A stretch of 64,000 bases of DNA, from NCBI GenBank assembly GCA_048594725.1, contig JBMDXA010000115.1, positions 1 through 64,000 of the forward strand. Reading direction: 5' to 3'. The DNA is from JAFDZV01 sp048594725 (GTDB taxonomy: Bacteria; Bacteroidota; Ignavibacteria; OLB7). The position numbers and the translations under genes were made by a program. Every line of letters starts with the position of its first letter. Position 1 is the stretch's first letter. The notes below the pieces were generated by a model. That model was not told where the DNA came from and did not search any database. It saw nothing but the letters and a program-made list of their open reading frames with translations. Of the stretch, positions 35,975 through 44,136 are shown one piece after another.

Positions 35975-37168
35975 CTACTCCCCCCCTCCCTCGGCGATAA
36001 ACGACAGAGAGCTGCGATCGGGCGAAAGATACCGCTGATGGAATTCGATGGCCCCCTGCTGCCAGAAGCCGCCGTGAAGGGCAAGGCCACGAAGGTAACG
36101 ATCTTCCAGATCCCGTACGACCCGGTTTGGCTCCAGCGGCGGCGATTTCCGGTACAGCAGGCACACCCCCTCTATCACCTCGCGCGAGGCGCCGATGGCC
36201 CCCGCCGCAAGCGCCACCGGAAGCAGCGCGTTCATCACGATCTCCCGCGCACGGCTCATCCCCACGTAGGCGGAGCCGTCGGCCGAGACCAGAAGCATAC
36301 GGGCGGCAACGTCGAACGCGCCATGTAGAACCGCTTCATGCAGACGCAGAAGAAGCCCTTCGCGATAGACCCCGAAGAGGAGCCGGACCGCGCCCCAGAG
36401 ACGGCGCTCCGGAGCATTGGCCGGCCGCGTATCGTAATGCCATGATGGGCTCTGCCTGGGCAGAGCGCCGCCCCGCACCTGGCGCAGGCGGCCATCGCTC
36501 ATCAGCGTCCCGCCGGCGCGCGCCACCCGCTGGAACGGCAGGCCGGATGCGGCGAACACCCGAGCGGCCAGCTGATCGAACGCCGCCCCGGCCAGCGCCC
36601 CCTCATCCAGCAGCAGCAGCTCCGCCACAGCCCCCATCCCCTCGCGGTTTCGGGAATAGCCCAGGCAGTCGAACAGCCGGCGGATGAACGCACGGCGGAG
36701 ACGATCGGGGGCGGAGAGCCCCTCCTCGGCGCGGATGATCGCGATGGCACGGCGGAGCAGCCGGCTCCAGGAGAGTTCCGCCAGGAACGGCGCATCGATG
36801 GAGGGAAGCGAAGAATGATCCGTGGGAACGGCCGGGGGGGCGGAATGGAGATCGCGAGCGAACAGCGTGGGAAACCGGAGCCGCAACGGACGTTCGGCGG
36901 CGGCCAGCAGATGCAGCCGCACATCATCGTAGGCCGGATCGCTCCCATGGCCGTGAGCGAACCAGTCGGATTCCCGCAGATGCATCTCCACAGATCCCAC
37001 CTCCAGCGCGCCATCCACCAGAAGCACGGCATCGAGATAATCGGGACCGGGGCCGTGATTGCGCCGTCCCGGCGAGATCACCACCAGACGCTCCCCGCCG
37101 GCACACCGGAACGAGGCGCCGGTACGGGCCCTGCTTTCCCAGAGATCATATAGATCGGATTCGGACAT
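35975..37168 (-). CDS. DUF2851 family protein
   Basis: The 397-residue soluble protein starts at ATG 37168. It has the DUF2851 pattern: 'GRRNHGPGPDYLDAVLLVDGALEVGSVEMHLRESDWFAHGHGSDPAYDDVRLHLL' in pieces near residues 32-85. In this family an acidic/His cluster follows 'GPGPD'. It ends with 'GGFWQQGAIEFHQRYLS'. The family is widespread in Bacteroidota and has no established function; the N-terminal arrangement has been compared to nuclease folds, but I cannot confirm that. It lies 144 bases downstream of pyrF on the same strand, with a double-hairpin repeat between. Confidence 0.85.
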   Translation of the reverse strand: MSESDLYDLWESRARTGASFRCAGGERLVVISPGRRNHGPGPDYLDAVLLVDGALEVGSVEMHLRESDWFAHGHGSDPAYDDVRLHLLAAAERPLRLRFPTLFARDLHSAPPAVPTDHSSLPSIDAPFLAELSWSRLLRRAIAIIRAEEGLSAPDRLRRAFIRRLFDCLGYSRNREGMGAVAELLLLDEGALAGAAFDQLAARVFAASGLPFQRVARAGGTLMSDGRLRQVRGGALPRQSPSWHYDTRPANAPERRLWGAVRLLFGVYREGLLLRLHEAVLHGAFDVAARMLLVSADGSAYVGMSRAREIVMNALLPVALAAGAIGASREVIEGVCLLYRKSPPLEPNRVVRDLEDRYLRGLALHGGFWQQGAIEFHQRYLSPDRSSLSFIAEGGGE

Positions 37169-37215
37169 GGAAACGTGGTGAAATAACCGGGAACAGGTAC
37201 GTACCTGCCGATACG

Positions 37216-37306
37216 TTTCTACGGTGCGTTGTCGCGGCGTTCGATTCGGCGGCCTCTGCGCGCGGCCTGGAACGGGCGGAGCAAAACTCCGCCCGTTCCA
37301 GCCCAA
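37216..37306 (+). repeat. Double-hairpin intergenic repeat, copy 3
   Basis: GTGCGTTGTCGCGGCGTTC...CGGCGGCC then GGGCGGAGcaaaaCTCCGCCC. The second hairpin is perfect and extended by AAC/GTT; the first has decayed. It lies between the pyrF stop and the DUF2851 start. Confidence 0.75.
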
Positions 37307-37312
37307 CTGATC

Positions 37313-38134
37313 TTAGCCCGCATTCATCGGCTCGCGGAGCTGCTCCACGAACGACTGCGCGGCCTGGCGGGCCTTCTCGGCGAAATCCTCCCCCTTGCCG
37401 GCGCCGCTGATGCCGCGCGACACGTTGAAGAAGGCCACCCCGCCGTCATTGGCGCGCACGGTGGCCTCGGCATCCCCGCCCTGGGTACCGAGACCCGGGA
37501 TCAGAAACGGTATCGTGCCGCCGACGTGGGAGCGGAGACTGCCAAGCTCGCCGGGATGGGTGGCGCCCACCACGAACCCGAGACTGCCGCTCTCGCCATA
37601 GGTCTCCACGCACTTGTCGATCACCCGCAGGTAGAGGGGCCTCCCCTCCACATCCAGACGCTGGAAATCGGCGGAGCCGGGGTTGGAGGTAAGCGCCAGC
37701 ACGAACACGCACGTCCCCTCGCGTCCGAAGAACGGGGAGAGCGTATCCATCCCCATGTAGGGGTTGACGGTCACCGCATCGAACCCGAGGGTCTCGAACA
37801 GGGCATCGGCATAGCGCTCGGCGGTATTGCCGATATCCCCGCGCTTGGCATCGCCGATGGTGATGATCCCCTCCGGGATCGCCTCCAGCGTGCCCCGCAG
37901 CGCCTCCATCCCGCTCTCCCCGGAACTCTCGTAGAAGGCGAGGTTCATCTTGTAGGAGCAGCAGAGATCGCTGGTCGCTTCGATGATCCGCCGGTTGAAC
38001 TCCAGCGTCGGATTGGCGGCGCCGCGCACCGCTTCCGGCAGGTTCCGGGCATCGGTATCAAGCCCGACGCAGAGCCGGCTCCCGTTGCGCTCCATGATGG
38101 AGAAATAGCGTTCGTTGAAGGTCTGGTTGCCCAT
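37313..38134 (-). CDS. pyrF: Orotidine 5'-phosphate decarboxylase (type 2)
   Basis: The 273-residue TIM-barrel enzyme performs the last step of UMP synthesis, OMP to UMP plus CO2. It has the substrate loop 'LCVGLDTD' near residue 21 and the catalytic Lys-Asp motif 'DAKRGDIGNTAERYA' near residues 94-108. Type 2 features follow: 'AVTVNPYMGMDTLSPF', 'FVLALTSNPGS' and the late 'FLIPGLGTQGGD'. The type 2 form (longer, about 270 residues) fits rather than the short E. coli type. It is cytosolic. A double hairpin separates it from the M48 gene upstream. Confidence 0.96.
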   Translation of the reverse strand: MGNQTFNERYFSIMERNGSRLCVGLDTDARNLPEAVRGAANPTLEFNRRIIEATSDLCCSYKMNLAFYESSGESGMEALRGTLEAIPEGIITIGDAKRGDIGNTAERYADALFETLGFDAVTVNPYMGMDTLSPFFGREGTCVFVLALTSNPGSADFQRLDVEGRPLYLRVIDKCVETYGESGSLGFVVGATHPGELGSLRSHVGGTIPFLIPGLGTQGGDAEATVRANDGGVAFFNVSRGISGAGKGEDFAEKARQAAQSFVEQLREPMNAG

Positions 38135-38200
38135 GATGAGGAAAATCCCGGAGAGAGTGAAGAGAGAATGAACTGATTGCCGAAGCCCACCCCCTGCGCC

Positions 38201-38241
38201 CGGCTGCGGTAACCGCAGCCGTTACCGGCTGCCGGTAACGG
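38201..38241 (-). terminator. Two overlapping hairpins after the M48 gene
   Basis: CCGTTACCGG/CCGGTAACGG (38219-38228 and 38232-38241, loop CTG) overlaps by three bases with CGGCTGCGG/CCGCAGCCG (38201-38209 and 38213-38221, loop TAA). They begin 9 bases after the M48 stop on the minus strand. The two share bases, so they could be alternatives. Confidence 0.6.
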
Positions 38242-38249
38242 CCGGGGTT

Positions 38250-39086
38250 CTAACGGAGGTTCTGCAACAGCGAACGATAGCTGTCGGTCTTCAGCGTGGC
38301 CGGCGTGGGCGCGGGGATCTGGTTCTCGCGCAGCAGCGTGTTGATGTTGTCAACACGCGACTGGTCGGTCGGGTGCGTGGAGGTCCACTGCTCCAGAACG
38401 CTCGCCTGACGGCCGCCTCCCTGCTGCATCTTCTCGAAGAAGTAGCGGATGGAGCCGGGCCAGTACGGGGTGCTGCGCAGATACTGGAACGAACGGGTAT
38501 CGGCCTCCAGCTCGTCCTGGCGGCTGTTGCGCATCAGCGCCAGCAGGGCGCCCGCATTGCCGGCGATCTGCGCCAGGCGCGAGGGGTTGTTGCCGAGCGC
38601 TATCTGCAGCGCGATATCCACTCCCAGCGACTGGGTCATATGCTCGGTGCCGTGACGCTCCTCGGCGTGTGCCACCTCGTGCGCCAGCACGCCGGCCAGG
38701 GTGGCCTCGTTGTCGAGGAAGCGGAGAAGGCCGGTATAGACGTAGACGTATCCCCCCGGCGTGGCGAAGGCGTTGATCGTCTTGTCGTCGTTGATCACCG
38801 TCACCGTATAGGGGAACTTGCCGCGATACTTGATATCGGGCGCCTGCACTATCTGATCGACGATCCGCTGGAGCTGGCCGCGCACGGCCTCGTTGTTGAG
38901 AATGGGGTACTCGGCGGGATTGGAGCGGATCTCCTTATCCATCTGCTGTCCGAGCGATGCATCTTCGTTGATGCTGAAAAGGTTCACACCGCAGGCGACC
39001 GCTCCGGAAAGGAGAGTCACCAGAAGCGCATAAAAAATCCCCGTCTGCCCCCGCCGGGCCGCCTTAACCGAACGTGTACTGCTCAT
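38250..39086 (-). CDS. M48 family metalloprotease, predicted lipoprotein
   Basis: The 278-residue protein starts at ATG 39086. A hydrophobic segment followed by 'LSGAVAC' (lipobox, Cys near residue 33) suggests a lipoprotein. The peptidase part has 'GVLAHEVAHAEERHG' (HExxH zinc site near residue 145) and a downstream 'DELEADTRSFQYL' that supplies the third ligand Glu. Length and layout match BepA/LoiP-type periplasmic M48 proteases, without the TPR part of BepA. The probable role is outer-membrane protein quality control. Monocistronic by its flanking hairpins. Confidence 0.92.
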   Translation of the reverse strand: MSSTRSVKAARRGQTGIFYALLVTLLSGAVACGVNLFSINEDASLGQQMDKEIRSNPAEYPILNNEAVRGQLQRIVDQIVQAPDIKYRGKFPYTVTVINDDKTINAFATPGGYVYVYTGLLRFLDNEATLAGVLAHEVAHAEERHGTEHMTQSLGVDIALQIALGNNPSRLAQIAGNAGALLALMRNSRQDELEADTRSFQYLRSTPYWPGSIRYFFEKMQQGGGRQASVLEQWTSTHPTDQSRVDNINTLLRENQIPAPTPATLKTDSYRSLLQNLR

Positions 39087-39302
39087 GGTCTGCACTGTAG
39101 TTGTTGAAATCGTTATGCTCCCCGGCCCATCCCGCCGCAGATCGGACGCGAGGGAGAGCCTCGGCATACCGGAAGGGGGAGCTGAATTTACGATTCACAA
39201 AGCATATACCGAGCCGGACATCAGCGGAGACCGCCGGAGGATGAATTTTACGATGCGATTACAGACCGAAGGCCGCTACCCGGATGCATTCCCGGACGGC
39301 AT

Positions 39303-40058
39303 TCAAACCATGCCGCGAGCCCCCCAGGGGTCGAACTCCGGCGGATAGCCAACATCCACCAGGGAGAGCCCCGCCGCCGGAGCCGAGGTGCTCTGGAAAT
39401 TCCGGTCGCGGGAACCGAGCAATCGCACGATATCCTCCATCGGACGCCGCGCGCGCCCCACATCCATCTGCACGCCCACCAGCAGCCGCACCATGCCGTA
39501 CAGGAACCGGTCGGCGGTGACATGATATTCGGCTCCCCCCTCCCGCTCCCTCCACTCCGACCGCGTCACATGGCAGACCATATTGGGCGTATCGGGGTTA
39601 TGCTTGGAAAGGGAGGTGAAATCATGCTCTCCCAGCAGCAGCGCCGCCGTTGTGTTGAGCAGATGAAGATCGAGCGCGCCATCGAACCGCCAGCAGTAGC
39701 GGGCCAGAAAGGGATCGGGGCGGGTGATGATGGTGTAGCGATAGCTCCGCGACCATGCCTTGTAGCGCGCATGAAAATCGGGGGACGCGGCACGCAGAGC
39801 GGTAACGGCCAGATCCGGCGGGGACATGCGGTGCAGCGCGTGCAGCAGGCTGGCATCGTCGTAGCGGGTGAGGAGATCGGCATGGGCGGCCTGCCCCCCG
39901 GCATGCACCCCAGAATCGGTACGCCCGGCCCCCACCACATTCACCGGAAGGTTGCCGCAGAGCCGCGAGAGCATCTTCTCCACTTCCTCCTGCACGGTAC
40001 GCCCATGCGGCTGCCGCTGCCAGCCGAGGAAATCGGTGCCATCGTACATGATCCTCAT
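39303..40058 (-). CDS. truA: tRNA pseudouridine(38-40) synthase TruA
   Basis: The 251-residue protein converts uridines 38-40 of the tRNA anticodon arm to pseudouridine. It starts 'MRIMYDGTDFLGWQRQPHGRTVQEEVE' (family opening, slightly short) and has the catalytic 'VGAGRTDSGVHAGGQ' with Asp in 'GRTDSGVHA' near residue 47. Later come 'RYTIITRPDPF', 'HDFTSL' and 'DRFLYGMVRLLVG', all TruA blocks. It is cytosolic. Alternative upstream starts are not evident. A composite repeat element lies between this gene and the NUDIX gene upstream. Confidence 0.95.
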   Translation of the reverse strand: MRIMYDGTDFLGWQRQPHGRTVQEEVEKMLSRLCGNLPVNVVGAGRTDSGVHAGGQAAHADLLTRYDDASLLHALHRMSPPDLAVTALRAASPDFHARYKAWSRSYRYTIITRPDPFLARYCWRFDGALDLHLLNTTAALLLGEHDFTSLSKHNPDTPNMVCHVTRSEWREREGGAEYHVTADRFLYGMVRLLVGVQMDVGRARRPMEDIVRLLGSRDRNFQSTSAPAAGLSLVDVGYPPEFDPWGARGMV

Positions 40059-40149
40059 GGCGATGCGGCGGGGATGGAGAACGGAATCGATGGCGGGGTA
40101 GGGGTTGGTTCTGAACGTTTGGTTTTCAGGAAGAGCTATCCGGGAGCGC

Positions 40150-40341
40150 TCCGTAGCCAGTACGCCGCCTGCGGCGGCTGTAGTGGTTGTTGGGTCAGTA
40201 GTCCGTTCGCGGGCTAAAGCCCGCGGTAGTGGTCCGTCGCCGTTGCTGTTGAGATCACCGGTCAGTAATGCGGCTCCGGTGGAACGGCCACGGACGACCG
40301 ACCTTCTGCCCGATCGAAAATCTACAATCGCGAATCGAAAA
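40150..40341 (-). repeat. Composite intergenic element, copy 1 (heptamers plus three hairpins)
   Basis: On the minus strand, starting inside the NUDIX gene end: TTTTCGATTCGCGATTGTAG, GATTTTCGATCGGGCAGAAG, then CCACCGGAGCC, a GGCCGGTG-like piece, CAACGGCGACGGACCACT, GCGGGCT-TAGCCCGC with GAACGGACTACTGACC, and GCCGCCGCAGGCGGC. It matches 46167-46337 in order over about 150 bases. Confidence 0.8.
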
Positions 40342-40759
40342 GCCTCGTCACTTCCGCCGCTCCGTCACGATGGGTGGGAAATTCCAGTCGTTCGCTGGCT
40401 TCCCCGAGCGTCATCCAGCGATATTCGGCATGTTCGGAAGAAAGGACCGGCAGAGCCGATTCCTGGAGCTGGCAGGCGAAGACCGGTGAAAGGATCACCT
40501 GATCGGCGGGAGCGAAATAGAAAGCGGCCACGGTGGGGAGCGGCACCCAGCGCTCGGCCAGCAGGCCGGTCTCCTCAAGCAGTTCCCGGCGGGCCGCATC
40601 CAGAGAGGTTTCCCCCGGATCGATCCCGCCGGTAATCACCTGCCAGATCCCGGGGTAGATATCCTCATCGGGGGAGCGCCGCAGGAGCAGATGCTCCACG
40701 ACGCCCCCTCGCACCCGGAACGGATGCACCTGTATGAGATTGGAGACGATCTCCGGCAT
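40322..40759 (-). CDS. NUDIX hydrolase
   Basis: The 145-residue protein contains a full NUDIX box 'GGIDPGETSLDAARRELLEETGLLAE' in pieces near residues 42-67 (G-x5-E-x7-REUxEExGU intact). It is small and ends 'DSRL'. It likely hydrolyses a nucleoside diphosphate derivative; similarity to dihydroneopterin-triphosphate pyrophosphatase-like members is possible but not certain. Its last codons (F-D-S-R-L-stop) are contributed by the heptamer array that overlaps 40311-40341. The gene lies 12 bases downstream of the RsuA/RluB-like gene, so the two are likely co-transcribed. Confidence 0.9.
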   Translation of the reverse strand: MPEIVSNLIQVHPFRVRGGVVEHLLLRRSPDEDIYPGIWQVITGGIDPGETSLDAARRELLEETGLLAERWVPLPTVAAFYFAPADQVILSPVFACQLQESALPVLSSEHAEYRWMTLGEASERLEFPTHRDGAAEVTRLFDSRL

Positions 40760-40771
40760 ACCGGTGCCCGC

Positions 40772-42907
40772 CTACTTGTTGCCGATTGCGTCTGCCTCGG
40801 CCTCCTCGCGCTGCCGGTCCTCGAACTCCTCCTCGCGCGAGCGGTAGCCACCGGGGCCACCATGAGCCGGACGACGTCCTCCAGGACCACCGGGCCGGCG
40901 ATCCCAGCCGCCACGCTCCCCTCCCCGTTCGCCTCGTTCTCCTCCGCGACGGAAGCCATCGCGAGCATCCTTCTTGAACGGAGGCTTGCGCTCGGTTCTC
41001 GGCTTCATCGGCGGGAGCGGTTCCGGAGGGAGTTCCCCCGGAGTGAACTTCGGGATGCCGAGAGCGGCGATCTCGAAGCCGCTCAGCTCCCGCCATTCTC
41101 CCGGCGGCACCATCTGCTCGTTGATGAGCGCGATACGGGTACGCCGCATCGCCAGCACCTCCGCGCCAAGCACCTTGAAGGCACCGTACAGGCGCTGGTA
41201 GGAATCATCCAGCAGAGTGATATCGATCCACATCGAGTTCTTGTTCTCCCGCACCGGGCTCACCCGCAGCGGCACCAGATACTCATCGCCGACCAGCACC
41301 CCAAGGCTAAGCTCGTCGAGCTGCTCCTCGGTCAGAGTCTTGTTCAGCTTGATGCGGTACTCCTTCTGCAATTCGATATCCACCGTGTGCTGGCGCTTGA
41401 CCATACGGGGATCGTTGGAGAGCACCACCAGACCCGAGGCGGACTTGGTAAGGCGGCCGAACGGGAAGCTCCATGCCCCCTCCGACTCGAAGATCTCGTT
41501 GAACACGGGATCGCTCTTCTCGCAGACGACATTGCGCGGCTTGTTGTAGATCATATAACAGAGCCGCCGCGGATACTCGGTCGCGGCCTCGTCGATCGTC
41601 ACCCGTTCCTTCCGGAGGTTGACCTCGTAGTACGGGGAGGAAACGATACGGGCATTGACACGCACCCGGCCGGTTTCGATGAACATCTTCGCAAGCCTCG
41701 GCGAGAGGTACTTCGCCTTGGTGAGAAGTTTCGGCAGGAGGATGCGGGTAAGAGCCTGATGGAAGAAGACGCGCACCTTCTTCTTCTTCTTCAACGGCGG
41801 CCTGGGGGTTCTGAACCGGGAGCCACCGCTGCCATAGCGTGCCGGGTACGGTGAGGATGAGCGATACGGCCTGCGCTCGCGATCGTCGCGGCGATCATCA
41901 CGCCGGTCCTCTCTCGGGGCAAAGCCCTCGCGCCTCGGCGCATCCTCTCCGCGCGCTCCCTCATCCCGTCTGGGGCCATCTTCTCTGGAGAACCGGGGGC
42001 CGAACTCGCGGCGCGGGCCGCCACGTTCCTCACCACCGAACGCCGGGCGTTCCCGCCCTTCCGATGCGCCACGATCGCGCCATCCGCCGCTCTCGCGGCG
42101 CGGACCGCTGCTCTCGCGGTCACGGAACCCGCCGCCCTCACGATGACCGCTGCTCTCACGATCGCGGAATCCGCCGCCCTCGCGCGGGCCGCCGCTCTCG
42201 CGGTCACGGAATCCGCCGCCCTCGCGGGGGCCGCTGCTGCGGTCGCGGAATCCGCCGCTCTCACGATCGCGGAACCCGCCACCTTCGCGGGGACCACTGC
42301 TCTCACGATCACGGAATCCGCCACCCTCGCGCGGGCCGCCGCTCTCACGGTCGCGAAAACCACCACCCTCGCGGGGGCCGCTGCTGCGGTCGCGAAATCC
42401 GCAGCTCTCACGATCGCGGAACCCGCCGCTGCTGCGCTCGCGCCAGTCGTTGCTTTCGCGCGGGCCGGTGCTCTCGCGGCGCGGAGCGGTGTTCTCGCGG
42501 TCACGGAACGCGCCGCCGCCGCGTTCGCGCCAGTCGTTGCTTTCGCGCGGGCCGGTGCTCTCGCGGCGCGGAGCGGTGTTCTCGCGGTCGCGGAATGCGC
42601 CGCCGCCGCGTTCGCGCCAGTCGTTGCTTTCGCGCGGGCCGGCTTCACGCGGGGGAGCGGCGCTACGTTCGCGGGGGGGGAATCCCTCTTTGGGAGCTCC
42701 TTCCTCCGGCGGGCGGCGTTCGCCGGCATCATCGCGGCGCGCCTCGTCCGATTTCCCCTCTCCCCGGCTGCGCCATACCGGCTCGCGGCGGGCCCAATCC
42801 TGTTTTGTTTCATCGCGGGAAGTGCCTTCCTTCTCGCTGCGGTCGCGGCTCCCCACATTGCGCCGCGGCCGCTCCTGATCGCTTCCATGATTATCTGAAG
42901 CTGCCAT
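40772..42907 (-). CDS. RsuA/RluB-family pseudouridine synthase-like protein with long Arg/Gly/Asp-rich N-terminus and altered catalytic site
   Basis: The 711-residue protein starts at ATG 42907. Residues about 30-370 are a low-complexity tract rich in R, G, D, E, S, with repeats such as 'GGGFRDRESSGPRE'. Then come an S4 RNA-binding domain ('LTKAKYLSPRLAKMFIETGRVRVNARIV') and an RsuA/RluB catalytic core ('MIYNKPRNVVCE', 'GRLTKSASGLVVLSND'). The family needs Asp in 'GRLD'; here the codon is ACC, Thr. Unless another Asp substitutes, it should not make pseudouridine and may act as an RNA-binding protein. A second low-complexity tail follows the core. It neighbours NUDIX and accA. Confidence 0.88.
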   Translation of the reverse strand: MAASDNHGSDQERPRRNVGSRDRSEKEGTSRDETKQDWARREPVWRSRGEGKSDEARRDDAGERRPPEEGAPKEGFPPRERSAAPPREAGPRESNDWRERGGGAFRDRENTAPRRESTGPRESNDWRERGGGAFRDRENTAPRRESTGPRESNDWRERSSGGFRDRESCGFRDRSSGPREGGGFRDRESGGPREGGGFRDRESSGPREGGGFRDRESGGFRDRSSGPREGGGFRDRESGGPREGGGFRDRESSGHREGGGFRDRESSGPRRESGGWRDRGASEGRERPAFGGEERGGPRREFGPRFSREDGPRRDEGARGEDAPRREGFAPREDRRDDRRDDRERRPYRSSSPYPARYGSGGSRFRTPRPPLKKKKKVRVFFHQALTRILLPKLLTKAKYLSPRLAKMFIETGRVRVNARIVSSPYYEVNLRKERVTIDEAATEYPRRLCYMIYNKPRNVVCEKSDPVFNEIFESEGAWSFPFGRLTKSASGLVVLSNDPRMVKRQHTVDIELQKEYRIKLNKTLTEEQLDELSLGVLVGDEYLVPLRVSPVRENKNSMWIDITLLDDSYQRLYGAFKVLGAEVLAMRRTRIALINEQMVPPGEWRELSGFEIAALGIPKFTPGELPPEPLPPMKPRTERKPPFKKDARDGFRRGGERGERGGERGGWDRRPGGPGGRRPAHGGPGGYRSREEEFEDRQREEAEADAIGNK
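42060..42700. repeat. In-gene tandem repeats coding the Arg/Gly-rich tract
   Basis: Degenerate repeats of about 24-42 bp (CGCGGGCCG..CTCTCGCGGTC..GGAA-type) account for the low-complexity region of the RsuA/RluB-like protein. Such DNA can expand or contract by slippage and yields misleading long open frames on both strands. Confidence 0.8.
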
Positions 42908-43024
42908 AAGTACTATCCTGAGATATTCGATCTCATCGATTAAAGTCCCCAAAAATCCGGGTCAGGTAATATGCGCGGCCTGCCCGGCCCATATGCCCCC
43001 ATATGCTGCATTACATACTTCTTC

Positions 43025-44005
43025 TCAGCCATTGCGAGCCACTCCGGCCTCGGCCGTCGTGGTCCAGACGCCGATAGCCGCATAGCGCTCGGCGCGGAGT
43101 TCCAGAAGCCTGTCTCCCGGAATGGCGGTAAGGTCGCTCAGCGCGGCCACCAGCGATGCCTTCAGCAGATCGGCGGCCACGCGCGGATTACGATGGGCGC
43201 CCCCGACCGGCTCCGGGATCACCGAATCGGCGATACCGAGTTCCACCAGATCGCGCGCGGTAAGCCGGAGCGCCTCGGCGGCCTGTTCCTTGTAGTCCCA
43301 GCTTTTCCAGAGGATGCTGGAGCAGGATTCCGGCGCTATCACCGAATACCAGGTATTCTCCATCATCAGGAACCGGTCCCCCATGCCGATGCCGAGCGCG
43401 CCGCCGCTGGCCCCCTCGCCGATCACCACATTGACGATCGGGGTCTTCAGGCGCGCCATCTCCAGCAGGTTGCGGGCGATCGCCTCGGCCTGTCCCCGCT
43501 CCTCCGCCTCGATGCCGGGATAGGCTCCCTGGGTATCGATGAAGGTGACGACCGGCAGGGCGAACTTCTCGGCGAGCTTCATCAGGCGAAGCGCCTTGCG
43601 ATACCCCTCGGGGTTCGGCATGCCGAAATTCCGCTTCAGGTTCTCCTTGGTATCATGCCCCTTCTGGTGCCCTATCAGCACGATCTCCCGCCCGTCGATC
43701 CGGGCGAGACCTCCCACGATAGCCGCATCGTCGCCGAAATTCCTGTCGCCATGAAGCTCGATGAAATCATCGCAGATCAGAGCGATATAATCCAGCGTGA
43801 ACGGACGGTCCGGATGGCGGGCGAGTTGCACACGCTGCCAGCGCGTAAGCTGTTCGTAGACGCTGGTGCGCAGCCGCTCCACCTTCTGTTCGAGCACTTC
43901 GATCTCATCGCCGATGTCGAGCTGGTCGGCCATCGACCGCATCTCGGCGATTTTCTCCTCCAGCTCCAGAATCGGTCGCTCGAACTCAAGAACGTATTTC
44001 GCCAT
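43025..44005 (-). CDS. accA: Acetyl-CoA carboxylase carboxyltransferase subunit alpha
   Basis: The 326-residue protein has the canonical AccA start 'LEFERPILELEEKIAEMR' (N-terminal helix) and the crotonase-fold carboxyltransferase blocks: 'FIELHGDRNFGDDAAIVGGLARIDGREIVLIGHQKG', 'PVVTFIDTQGAYPGIEAEERGQAEAIARNL', 'VIGEGASGGALGIGMGDRFLMMENTWYSVIAPE' and 'VDLGIADSVIPEPVGGAHR'-type ending. It pairs with AccD in the first step of fatty acid synthesis. accD is not in the window. It lies between the RsuA/RluB-like gene and the glycosyltransferase run. Confidence 0.97.
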   Translation of the reverse strand: MAKYVLEFERPILELEEKIAEMRSMADQLDIGDEIEVLEQKVERLRTSVYEQLTRWQRVQLARHPDRPFTLDYIALICDDFIELHGDRNFGDDAAIVGGLARIDGREIVLIGHQKGHDTKENLKRNFGMPNPEGYRKALRLMKLAEKFALPVVTFIDTQGAYPGIEAEERGQAEAIARNLLEMARLKTPIVNVVIGEGASGGALGIGMGDRFLMMENTWYSVIAPESCSSILWKSWDYKEQAAEALRLTARDLVELGIADSVIPEPVGGAHRNPRVAADLLKASLVAALSDLTAIPGDRLLELRAERYAAIGVWTTTAEAGVARNG

Positions 44006-44136
44006 AATTGTAGTTGTTGCCCCTGTACGTATCGGTAATTGAAACCAACTGCGGCCGCCGGAGGTTCCCTCACCTCTGGTGGCGGATCATCGAACCGGGG
44101 CAGTGGCATGCTGCGTCTGCCTCCGGCTCATCTCTT

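Noticed and set aside
41791..42909. Long Ala/Arg or Ser/Arg-rich frames on both strands
   Set aside because: They arise from the Arg/Gly-rich tandem repeats inside the RsuA/RluB-like gene.
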